A DNA stretch of 64,000 nt from Tritrichomonas musculus (Eukaryota; Parabasalia; Tritrichomonadida; Tritrichomonadidae): the NCBI GenBank assembly GCA_039105265.1, contig JAPFFF010000008.1, positions 2,666,001-2,730,000 of the forward strand, given 5' to 3'. The position numbers and the translations under genes are program-made. This document shows, one piece after another, positions 7,800 through 17,077 of the stretch. Positions within the stretch are counted from its first letter, which is position 1. Every line of letters starts with the position of its first letter. The notes under the pieces are model-generated. The model did no database searches, was not told the origin of the DNA, and worked only from the letters and a program-made list of their open reading frames with translations.

Positions 7800-10231
7800 T
7801 TATTCATTCTCTTCTTCTTCTTCATGAAGTAATTCTTCAATTAATTTCATATCATTTTCAAAACTTTTTGAATCATCGTCTTCATCGTCTTCTTGTTGAT
7901 TATTAATGCTTAAATCATTTATTTTTTCATTTTTAGATTCCCTTGCATTTGTAATTTCACGTGAAATGATTCGACGCCCATAATGGAAATGCTTATTGGT
8001 GCATAAAATACGTAAAGAATATTTACCAATTTCTTCAGTGAAAGAAATAAGCTTTTGAATAAAAAGTTCAGAAACATTTTTATTTCTGCCATATGGAGAA
8101 ATTTGTTCAAGTTGATCGATAATTTCTTTTGGTTTCAGATCGCATTCTAATTCAATATAGTCTGTCTTATTATTGTCAAAGTGGATTCCACCAACTGAAT
8201 AGCGAGTTTTCTTTTTAAAATTCATTTGGAATTTGGTTTGTATGTCTAATATAATATTGCTTTTTGCTATGCAATTAACTGTGTTTGCAAATGAATCGAC
8301 TCCTTTAGACATTCCCCGGATTAGACCATGGTAATGTTCCTGAAGCATCGTACCTATTTGTGCAAAAAGAAATATGCCATCCGACTCCTAAAATTCTTTA
8401 TATGATATTGCAATTGTGCAAAACGCCCTCTTTATTGCCACTTGTGGCATTATTTCTAACTTTTTCTTAAGTTTATTTTGGATGTCAAAAAAATTTTTAA
8501 ACCCATAAAGGACGCACTCTAATAAGAAAAGCCGTGTTTTTTTACCAATCCTCTGATTGTTGAAGCATTCGTTCCAACAACACATCGGAAACATCCAAAA
8601 CGCCAAGTCATCATTACGGCAACTTAAAACATTAGCAAAAATTTTAAAGTTAAAAATTTCGATCGGAAAGGGGTCTTGGATTTTAGATAGCTGAGACTTA
8701 TCTAGAATTGCAGCACTCTGGTGTAAAATTTCTTCTAAACATTCCACATGTAAAGTGTGACCATTTAGTATTACATTTTTGATTATAATATCAGTGCGGC
8801 GATTTTTTAAAAAATGAACCATATCGGTATTTATTAAACATTTTTATTTTTGAATTGAAAAATTTTAAGTCTCTCAATTTCGTCGGTTAGGCCTTCAATT
8901 CCATATTTTGAGAAATAGTCAAAAAAAAAGTTAAACTCCAATTCAAAAATTGAATTATATCACGAATCGCCATCTACAGATGAATATTGCAAATTGATAG
9001 GTGATTCATCTTCAAATAATTCACTAATCAATTCATCCATAACTGATAACGACTTTTCTCCAGCCTTTCCATTTTTATTTGGAAAAACCCTAATCGTAAA
9101 TGGCTTCATATAATCATTCAATGGTATTATGAAAAAAATGAATAAGTTTTTAATTTTTGAATTATTTCTATGAAAGAGAGTAATTTCAATTGCATCAATA
9201 CTTAAATTTGCTTTCACTTTTTGTTCAAAATTATAATTGTGAAAAATCATATTTATTATATTCAATGAATTTCCTTTTTCCAAAATACCATTAACAACTT
9301 GATTTAAATTCTGCCCTCTTCGTTGATACAATGTTTTCACGCATGGAATCGGAAAGATCCAGCGGAGATTATCATATGAACATGGCCCAAATTTTACTAA
9401 AAAAAAAAAGTCAATGACTTCGTCTGGATACCTATAGCTATTGGGCTTTTTAGCTAAATTATTATCAATAGTTTCGAAAACTATATTTGAAATATAATCT
9501 TTTATTGTTGGTACCGTGTCAGATTTTCGAACGATATCCTTTGAAAAAGTTAATTCAATTTTTTTTTTTTTTTCATTTATTAAAAATTGACTTTTTTGAA
9601 AGTTAATTTCTTTATAAACTTTTTTTAGTTCTCTCATTTTTGCCAGTTTATCATTTTGGTCATATGAACTTGAATCAGTGTTTGAAAAAAAATCAATATT
9701 AAATTCGAAATTATTATTACATAAGCATATGTTATTTTCATTGATCTTATCTAAAGAAAAGGAATCACAAATAACGAGTTTTTGAGTATGGTTAACTATC
9801 TCTTCATGAAAATGAGATATCATAATTACTAAATCTTTTTTTATTGGTTTGTTAGTCTGGACGACAACGTTATTACTGAGCATATGTGGATTAAAAAAAG
9901 AGCATACTTTAGAATCAGAAACAGGTGTATTATTTGTTTCATAATTATTATAATTCTTCAAATCTGAAATATAATTTGGACGATTATTGTTAAACCATAC
10001 TCTAACGTTGTGCTTTGTCCAATGTTTTGAATACTTAATGAGTAAATCTGAAACTTCTTTGGTGATTTTATTTCGATATTCTGATCTTTCAGGATATGAG
10101 AAATATTGGCCAATTCTTCGTATAAGAATAGCTTTTTCATAATTATCAGGAGTGTATCTTTGATTAAGTTCTGTTTCTTGTGTATTTGGATGCATAAAAT
10201 TTTGAAAATTAAAAATGAATAATAGATCCAA
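7800..10231 (-). pseudogene. Decayed DDE transposase-like gene with homeodomain-like N-terminus
   Basis: Three minus-strand pieces read as one gene. The first (10231-8960, 423 aa) has a homeodomain-like region with W-T-K-H-N-V-R-V-W-F-N-N-N-R at about residues 75-90, then YDNLRWIFPIPCVKTLYQR and IPLNDYMKPF, and ends SSVDGDS. A TGA follows directly, after which the same frame stays open for about 46 codons (YNSIFELEFNFFFDYFSKYG...). A frameshift near 8835-8845 leads into the second piece (8822-8388), which opens HFLKNRRTDIIIKN. A lone in-frame TAG at 8388-8390 separates that from the third piece (8348-7800), which has an acidic tail. The order 'YDNLR, IP, DGDS, HFLKNRR' resembles P-element/THAP9-like transposases, but the assignment is tentative. 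Intact length would be about 800 residues. The gene lies beside the Kolobok-like insertion. Confidence 0.6.
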
Positions 10232-10276
10232 ATTTGAATGTTTAAATAGCTATCTTTTCAATTTTGAAAACCCAAA

Positions 10277-10303
10277 GTCTTAGCAATTCAATTTTGAAAA
10301 GGC
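10277..10303. repeat. Direct repeat flanking the transposon insertion (left copy)
   Basis: GTCTTAGCAATTCAATTTTG begins at 10278 and is matched by GTCTTAGCAATTTTGAA starting at 13356, immediately after the right TTAA. With the transposon removed, the two lie about 30 bp apart, so the target site already carried a short tandem repeat. Confidence 0.6.
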
Positions 10304-10307
10304 TTAA

Positions 10308-10322
10308 GGGTGTACTATACTT
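10308..10322 (+). repeat. Left terminal inverted repeat of the TTAA transposon
   Basis: GGGTGTACTATACTT directly follows TTAA and pairs with the right end at 13337-13351 with one mismatch. Confidence 0.8.
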
Positions 10323-11345
10323 CGTTTTATCTCAATATCAAATTGTTATATAATATTAATATTAATTATTTATATAAATAGAATTTTTTTTTATATTTTT
10401 ATAATAAGAAATATTTGTAATATGGCTTTCTTTTTAAGAAACTTGTATTTTATTATTCCCTCTGAAAAAATTCTATATGTAATGTGAAAATATTGAATGA
10501 ATTTTTGGTTATTTTTTTAAAATTATTGATTCCATTAAATGCAATGTTTCTTTTATTATGATAATGTTATTTTTACATATTACGCATACAACTGATAATT
10601 GATTTTTGATTTAATTGAGATTTGGAAAGAAAAAAAAATTGAAAATTTAATAACCATAACTTTGCTTTTTAGATGTTTTAATGGAATTTTGGATAAAATA
10701 TATAATAATAACTAAGCGCATATACAGCTGATAGTATTTTTCAAGAAAGCTCTTGGATAATTACTCATTTTCAATCTAATTTTAATTGGAGTATCAAAAA
10801 AACAAATGAAAATCAAAATTGCTAATTTTTTTGTGGAATATCTCAACATTAGTTTTTTTTGATTCATTTGATATAGGTTTTGATATTAGTATTAAAATGA
10901 TTTTTCTAAAAATGAAGGAGTACATATTTTTTTAAAGTGCCCGTGTTTATATAGAAAAATGGCTTAATTTAAAAATGTATGTAGTCATTCAATATAAGGC
11001 CAAATTAGAAGTAAACACATTTTTACTAATCCTTATGACTTTAAAAAAAATGTAATGTTGAGATATTTTGAAAATTGTAAAATGATTGCAGAAATCAGTT
11101 TTTGCGATTTTTTATTTCAATATCATGAAAATCTTTTCTATTAAAACAAAATCATGGGGCACTTTCAATGCATTTTTGTGGATAGAATTAGCGCTTTGAT
11201 TTATCATTTTACTCATCAGTTTTTATAGAAAAAAAAATGTAAAATTGAATTAGAGACTGCATTTTATTTTGAATACTTTTTATAAAATATTTCTGAGACA
11301 CATACGTTAAACATTGAAATTTTCAATGAATATTCAATTAATTTA

Positions 11346-12695
11346 ATGGCGCCTAGAACCAAGCAGCAACTACATTGCAAAGCAATGGTTGATAAGAGAA
11401 AATCAAACAGAGAGCAAAAAGAAATCAAACCAAATCCCAAAATTCATCCAAAACTAATGGCTACTACAGGTCTTCTAACTGGAAATGGATATGTGGGAAT
11501 GAAAAGGAACTGTAATTATTTAAATATTCCAACACCTTCAATGCGAACATATTATAATTACCAAAGAGATGCCGCAGAAAACATTATTGATATTGTTGAT
11601 AATAATTGTTTACAAAATGCAACCAAAATTCAAAACAATTCAAACATTTCCACTGATGGTCAGTGGAATCATCAAAACAATGGATCCAATGCTTTAATTA
11701 CGTTCTTTGATCACGAACAAGGGAAAGTGGTACATTTTGAAAATATATCGCGAAATAAAGGCATATTTGGAGGAAACTATGAAGGTGCTTCTTCAAATAT
11801 GGAGACTGCTGGAATAGAAAGAGGTTTGACCAACTTGAAGCCAATTATCAAGGATAAGATGGTGAATATAGCTCACGATCATGATGGAAAAACCTCTGGA
11901 ATAATCAAAAGAAGAACTGATCTTCAGTTGAGCGAAACGCTCGACCCGGGACATGCTGCTCAAGAGATTGGACGTAAAGCAAATAAGCATTTCGAAGATT
12001 TGAGCAGAAATATTAAGAATAAGAAGGATCCAGAGAGGAAAACTATCAAAAAGTGCTTTGAGCTATTTGCAACATTAATTGAAAAAATTATTAGCTGGTT
12101 CAAATTTTTAGTTTATAATGTTCAGGATCCAGAAATCAAGGAAAAGCAATGGAACAACATGGCTAATCATGTAACTGGTAAGCATGACGAATGTGTTCAT
12201 GCTAACCAATTAATCAACCAAAAAAGGCGAGGACGACCAAGAAAAAAAGATTCTAAAAAAGAGTCCTTTTGGGAGTGGGAGGCTGGAAAGAAAGACGATG
12301 AACTTAAAAAGTCATTAGAAGTTTTTTTAGTTAAAAATACAGATCTTGTTGTTAAAACTGGAACAGCGCAAACACAAGTAAATGAATCCATTAATGCAAT
12401 GGCAACAAAAGTATTGCCAAAAAATAAAGTTTTCAATAACACAAGTAAAGCTCGACTTGCAGTTGCAATTGGTCGTAAAAATGATTCCAATTTTGACTCA
12501 AAATTACTAAAGTCGACATGTTCTGATTACATATCACCTTGCGTCCTGAATGAAATCAAAAATGATGAAGAAATCAGGAAAAGAGAATGCTTAAGAAGAA
12601 ATACACCATCTGAAAGGAAAAAGAAAAATGCTGCTAGGAGAAAATTTAGACAATCACATAAAAATGTGGACGGTGATTATAAAAAAAAGTCCTGA
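11346..12695 (+). CDS. Kolobok-like transposase
   Basis: This intact 449-residue frame lies centrally between the inverted terminal repeats. Candidate DDE residues are D104 in STDGQWNH, D178/D180 in IAHDHDGKTS and E347 in QVNESINAM. Between them are LDPGHAAQEIGRKANKHF (199-216) and a zinc-ligand-like HVTGKHDECVH (275-285), which fit the insertion seen in Kolobok transposases. A basic RRGRPRKK stretch at 294-301 looks like an AT-hook, and the N- and C-termini are lysine/arginine-rich, as expected of a DNA-binding protein. The late segment VFNNTSKARLAVAIGRKND resembles the terminal helix region of the family. The enzyme would cut and paste the flanking element. No stop or frameshift is visible, so the gene could be active. 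Family assignment is by motif order only. Confidence 0.72.
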   Translation: MAPRTKQQLHCKAMVDKRKSNREQKEIKPNPKIHPKLMATTGLLTGNGYVGMKRNCNYLNIPTPSMRTYYNYQRDAAENIIDIVDNNCLQNATKIQNNSNISTDGQWNHQNNGSNALITFFDHEQGKVVHFENISRNKGIFGGNYEGASSNMETAGIERGLTNLKPIIKDKMVNIAHDHDGKTSGIIKRRTDLQLSETLDPGHAAQEIGRKANKHFEDLSRNIKNKKDPERKTIKKCFELFATLIEKIISWFKFLVYNVQDPEIKEKQWNNMANHVTGKHDECVHANQLINQKRRGRPRKKDSKKESFWEWEAGKKDDELKKSLEVFLVKNTDLVVKTGTAQTQVNESINAMATKVLPKNKVFNNTSKARLAVAIGRKNDSNFDSKLLKSTCSDYISPCVLNEIKNDEEIRKRECLRRNTPSERKKKNAARRKFRQSHKNVDGDYKKKS

Positions 12696-13336
12696 GTCAT
12701 GAGTAGTTTATTCAAAATAAACACATTTTTTAATATAAATGATTTTTTTTTTTTTTGAATTTGATATATAAATTATAAAAAAATTGTCAAATCTTTTGTA
12801 AGGTTTTTTGTAGAAATCTGTCAAAATAAATCATTTGATACGAATTTCGATGAGCAAATAGGAAAAAAAAAAAAAAAAAAAATTAAATCAAATGAAAGAA
12901 AATTTATCAAAGGCCGTAAAACACCAGCGATTAACAATGACAAGCAATAAATTAAATAAAAATGCTCTTTATGCAAGTTTTCTGGTAAAAAAAGATTCGA
13001 TGAAATATAATCGTCGTAAGGAATTCTTTGAATCGCATAATTTTCCTTGATTTTATCATCTTGGATATTAAGAATAAAATAATTTTTTTACAATATTGGA
13101 AACAAATGCTTTTGGCTCTTCCAAAATAAATTTAAAAATATCTTTCAATTTAACAATATTTTTCTGAAAAAACCATAATGAGCATTCAAAATTTGTGAAT
13201 ATGATTATAAATAAGAATATCTTAATACAATTTATGTATTATTATAAATAAAAAATGAATTTATATTTTAAAAAAATATACTAGTATTATATACATTAAT
13301 TAGATTATAATATAATAAATTGATTGAAAAAAAGCC

Positions 13337-13351
13337 AAGTATTGTACACCC
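13337..13351 (-). repeat. Right terminal inverted repeat of the TTAA transposon
   Basis: AAGTATTGTACACCC ends directly before TTAA at 13352-13355 and is the reverse complement of the left end with one mismatch. Confidence 0.8.
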
Positions 13352-13528
13352 TTAAGTCTTAGCAATTTTGAATTCAAATACTATTTGGCCTTTAAAAGTC
13401 TTTGCTTTTAATGCTTTATTTTCGTTAAAAATTCATAATACATGGATGTAATATTAAAAAAAAATATTAAATATTCATCGATTTTTCCCTTTAAAAAAAT
13501 TCAAAAAAAAAAGTGTGTAAATACCTTT

Positions 13529-13873
13529 CGTTTTTTTCTACGCCACTTTTTGAATGGTTTTTCTATCGATGAGTAGCTACTCATGTAAAGTAAAAAACCA
13601 CCATCTTAAGGTGAAATTTAACTTACTCTGTTAAGAAAATTAACCAAAAAAATCGTTATTTTTAATTTTTCCTTAAAATTTTAACTATTTGCTTTTTTTG
13701 ATATAATTTTTTTTTATTTTTACATAATTTTTCAGTAATATACGCACCAGTGATCACCACGGGGATACACGAAGCCATTTTAACTATATAATTATGAATT
13801 ATTTAGCAAAAATTGAATAAAAAAAGTATTCAAAAAGTTTAAAAGTTTTCAAAAAGTGGTGTAGAAAAATACG
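13529..13873. mobile_element. MITE-like 345-bp element with 26-bp inverted ends
   Basis: The arm at 13529-13554 contains TTTCTACGCCACTTTTTGAA. Its reverse complement recurs at 13848-13873, with 24 of 26 positions matching. The 293 bp between carries no coding frame. Length, AT-rich interior and near-perfect arms fit a non-autonomous DNA transposon. I cannot define a target duplication, and I saw no other copy in the window. Confidence 0.5.
13569..13584. repeat. Perfect 16-bp palindrome
   Basis: ATGAGTAGCTACTCAT is fully self-complementary, with seven G/C among 16 bases if the flanking G is counted. It lies 14 bp inside the left arm of the inverted-repeat element and could be an internal transposase site or a chance motif. 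Confidence 0.6.
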
Positions 13874-14994
13874 ATTCCCCAAATTTATATGCTAGTCAGG
13901 AATACAAACTAACTCTTTAATGCAAAAAGTTTAGATATTTTTTCATATAGTTATTTAGTCAAATTGTGCGGACAACTAAAATAAATACAGACCGATTGAT
14001 TAATAGCTTTTGTTTATTTCAGAAGAGATTCAACAAAAAAATTCTTTATAACAGTCAAAGTTTCTTTGATATATTGAGGCTGATATTGTCCGGCCAAAGT
14101 ATCCAGTTTAAAATAATCCAAACCTCCATTATGTTTCCAAGGAAATATATCTAAAATACAAAATTATTTAATAGATATTATTAAATCATTTCTAGAAGAA
14201 TACATTTATGTTGATTTAAGTATGTCAGATAGTCCCATTTTACTTTTTCTAATCTAAGTGGGATTAAAATCTGGGATTTATGGGATTTTGTTATTATAAC
14301 CATATTATTATTAAAATATTTAATATAACCATATTATTGTGAATTTAAATTCTAACCATATTTCTGTGATTTTAAAGTAACCATATTTTTGTTAAATTTT
14401 AACTTTTTGTTATATTTTAACTTAAAATATACTAATCCCATTAAATTGAAAAGGATTCTCTCAATTTTGAGAGAGTTCTATTCAATTTTCTGAGATTTAT
14501 CGGATTTTATCATTCAATCTTGGGATTAGAGTATTGAATTTTGGGATTAAAAGGGATTGATGTATTCAATAAAAGGCAGGGAAAACCAAAATACATTCAA
14601 TTTTTTTTTCAAAATTTCAAATCATTGGGATTTTTATTCAAAATTTGGTAATAATCATGAAAAAGAATTATTTATTTATCATTGTCAGAGGCATATCAAC
14701 CAAAAAAAAGCTCTCAAAAAGTGAAGGTAGAAAATAAGATAAGTCCAATTATAAAAGATTAATATAAAAAAGAAGAATGTATTTATGATCTTTGGAATTC
14801 AATTATTTAGTTTGTATAATAAAAATTAATAGTTTTTAGGTAAAAAAATGTCAATTTTGATTTTTCATTTTATCCACTCTATAAAAATATAAGATCCAAG
14901 ATTCTTTACATTTATAACTTAATAATATTAACAAATTACTAATGGATTTTATGATTACTCATCAAAAATCATTACAGCTGATAATATAACAACC

Positions 14995-15300
14995 ATGAGG
15001 AGTGAATTAAATGTAATTGCTAATAACTTTGATGTTCTATCTTATGATGTAGGTATATTAAGACTTGATGTGAATAAGTTACAAATGGAAATGCTAGAAC
15101 AACAATATATAACTCAGCACCTTCAAGCAGATATGAAATCAATGAAAATAATGAGTGGAATAACATTAGCATTTACTATAGGAATATTCTTATGGGATGT
15201 TGCAGGAACTCTTCTCAGTGATAAGGGAGTTAATTTAGGTCGAAGGGCAATACATGGTAATGACGATGTTTCCCATTATACATCCTTTGAAGATTTATGA
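14995..15300 (+). pseudogene. Fragment of the island's coiled-coil/membrane protein family (copy 1)
   Basis: This 101-codon piece starts MRSELNVIANNFDVLSYDV and includes a heptad-like segment followed by a hydrophobic stretch (GITLAFTIGIFLWDVAG), consistent with a coiled coil and one membrane segment. The same arrangement appears inside the large frame at 17078-18889, so the two are paralogues. Fossil; function unknown. Confidence 0.45.
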
Positions 15301-15439
15301 AGAGATTATGGAAGTACTGCACCTCAAAATGTTAGACTCGAAACTGCTGGAACAATTCAAAGGGTTGTAGGAAGTGTAGAAGATTAAGCAACAAGATTAA
15401 ATGGATATTGGTCTCAGTTTCGAGAACTACTGAGGGATT

Positions 15440-15954
15440 TGGATAGTTGGGACGGAAATAATGCAATGGTTGATATTGTGTTTGAACAAATTGGAGATTT
15501 AACAAATACAATATATGAAGAATTTCCCAATGCTATTATGCCAGAATGGCAAAGAAAGTTGTTAAAAGAAAGAGGTATGAGAAGGTCAGTAGTTACACAA
15601 AGTGATACCCCTGAACCTGATTTAATCCCAAAGGTAATTGAATGGTGTGAAACTGATTACCAAAGACTTGATGACCCAGAGAAATTTGAAGATAATTGGA
15701 TAAACCCTGAAAAGGCAGTATTATCTTTATCTGCTACTGTGGATGTATGTAATAGAATGAGAGAATCAATGAAATTACCAATTGGTATCTTGGTTCATGA
15801 ATTATCTTCAGTCAAAGAGAAAGTAAATAAGAAGCACCCATTGGATGATATTAATATCGATGAATATATTAAGAAGAGTGAGGTTGAAGAATTATTAAAG
15901 GTTTATGATAATAGGATAAAAGCACTTGAAGCTAAATGCACTAACATCGAATGA
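15440..15954 (+). pseudogene. Island protein fragment, continuation of copy-1 region
   Basis: About 170 codons. It contains PDLIPKVIEWCETDYQRLDD and a later LSATVDVCNRMRESMKL, which correspond to the ITPIITWCEEQYKQLDELPF and LSGAMDIRNMFRDSLKP segments of the large paralogue at 17078-18889. The two pieces (14995-15300 and this one) therefore line up in order with one larger protein family. Function unknown. Confidence 0.45.
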
Positions 15955-15973
15955 GAAGTTTTATTTAACTAAA

Positions 15974-17047
15974 ATGAGTGATACTACTACAAGATTTATA
16001 GGAGATATACAGTTTAAGATAGGGGATGCTACTCGAAAAGGTAGCCAGTTATTAACCTTGGGTGACCTAGATAACTATGTACAGACAGGTCATTTATTTA
16101 ATGAGGTCGAAGGTTTACCAGAAGTTGATATTAAAAATAAAAATATACAGTATGTATCATTTGAGTCTTCAACAACAACTTACAATACCCTTAAGTTTGT
16201 TAATATGCCTGAAGACTTCATGAATAAGCTCAATGAAATAAAACCCCAGACTAATATATTTAAGGTTGTCTTGAGGAAGAATATAGTATATGATACAAGT
16301 GGTAATTTAGTCAAGGAGTTTTACATATATGTTAAGGATGGTCAAGTATACTCTCCTTTGATAACTAAAAGTAGTAATGGATTCAGTATAAATAATAGTA
16401 CCATTATGGGATATATGAATATAGCTTTTGATATTAAACTAGACTTCAACCCATATACCTTGTGGCTGAATGGGGAGTTGAGCATAATGAATGAATATAT
16501 AACTGATTCTTTACAGACAGAGAAGGCAATAAAGTGTTCTATAATAAAAGCTGATAATGCATTAAGTTTACGTAAGAGTGATGTACTTTACTTATATAAG
16601 CCTACATCAACTAGTCTGGTTGTGATAGATAACAAGAAGTATTGGTTACTTCAATGGAATATAGATACTGGATACACAATACCTAATGACTTAGAGTTTA
16701 GGTTTAATGAGTATTGTTTTGGTAATAAGTGGTTTTTATCATGGGATGGTACAAAATGGGTAGGTGATATCATACAAGGTCATGTCAATGGTAGATTAGT
16801 TAATGGATTAAATAAGGAGAATGAGTATGGTGAAGATGGTACCTACATACAAGTCAAGAGGAGTGAGAGGAACATGAAACTGATTAATAAGCTTAATGAC
16901 TACTCTCTTGATAACTTACTACATTACATGATTCATGGAGGTAAGTGTAAAATAGACAGTTTTGTAAAATTAAAGACAGGAGATGTAGAACCTTTTTCGA
17001 AGTATGGTCTAGGCTTCCAAACAAGTCAAGGAGGTACGAAAGATTGA
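15974..17047 (+). CDS. Island protein, unknown
   Basis: About 358 residues starting MSDTTTRFIGDIQF. The TTTRFIGDI start resembles a later segment of the large island protein (NTTTRLVGTF), so the two may share a beta-rich structural domain. It has aromatic, strand-rich text (WLLQWNIDTGYTIP, WFLSWDGTKWVGDI) that would suit a structural or attachment protein. No signal peptide or membrane segment. Virus-like origin is inferred. Confidence 0.45.
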   Translation: MSDTTTRFIGDIQFKIGDATRKGSQLLTLGDLDNYVQTGHLFNEVEGLPEVDIKNKNIQYVSFESSTTTYNTLKFVNMPEDFMNKLNEIKPQTNIFKVVLRKNIVYDTSGNLVKEFYIYVKDGQVYSPLITKSSNGFSINNSTIMGYMNIAFDIKLDFNPYTLWLNGELSIMNEYITDSLQTEKAIKCSIIKADNALSLRKSDVLYLYKPTSTSLVVIDNKKYWLLQWNIDTGYTIPNDLEFRFNEYCFGNKWFLSWDGTKWVGDIIQGHVNGRLVNGLNKENEYGEDGTYIQVKRSERNMKLINKLNDYSLDNLLHYMIHGGKCKIDSFVKLKTGDVEPFSKYGLGFQTSQGGTKD

Positions 17048-17077
17048 TATGATATAGAAGCAATAAGGTGCTATAAG

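Larger units (their letters stand above)
10304..13355. mobile_element. Kolobok-like DNA transposon with TTAA target duplication
   Basis: TTAA at 10304-10307 and 13352-13355 flanks a 3,044-bp element (10308-13351). Its ends are inverted repeats: GGGTGTACTATACTT on the left and, read from the other strand, GGGTGTACAATACTT on the right (14 of 15 matching). The element holds one long gene (11346-12695) in its middle and about 1.0 and 0.65 kb of AT-rich non-coding DNA on either side. TTAA duplication plus this transposase pattern is characteristic of the Kolobok superfamily, which is known from Trichomonas; piggyBac also uses TTAA, but its transposase looks different. Matching ends, clean duplication and an open transposase frame suggest a fairly recent insertion. 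Confidence 0.8.
13356..14949. other. 1.6-kb non-coding stretch with inverted repeats and short repeats
   Basis: No supported gene. It contains the 345-bp inverted-repeat element, a 16-bp perfect palindrome, and from 14230 to 14640 a set of degenerate repeats: AACCATATT occurs four times between 14298 and 14387, and GGGATT recurs at least seven times. A 62-codon frame at 13966-14154 is not convincing. Confidence 0.5.

Noticed and set aside
13966-14154. 62-codon plus frame and an antisense frame (FKLDTLAGQYQPQYIKETL)
   Set aside because: The antisense text looked protein-like for about 45 codons, but nothing around it continues and I could not name a family.
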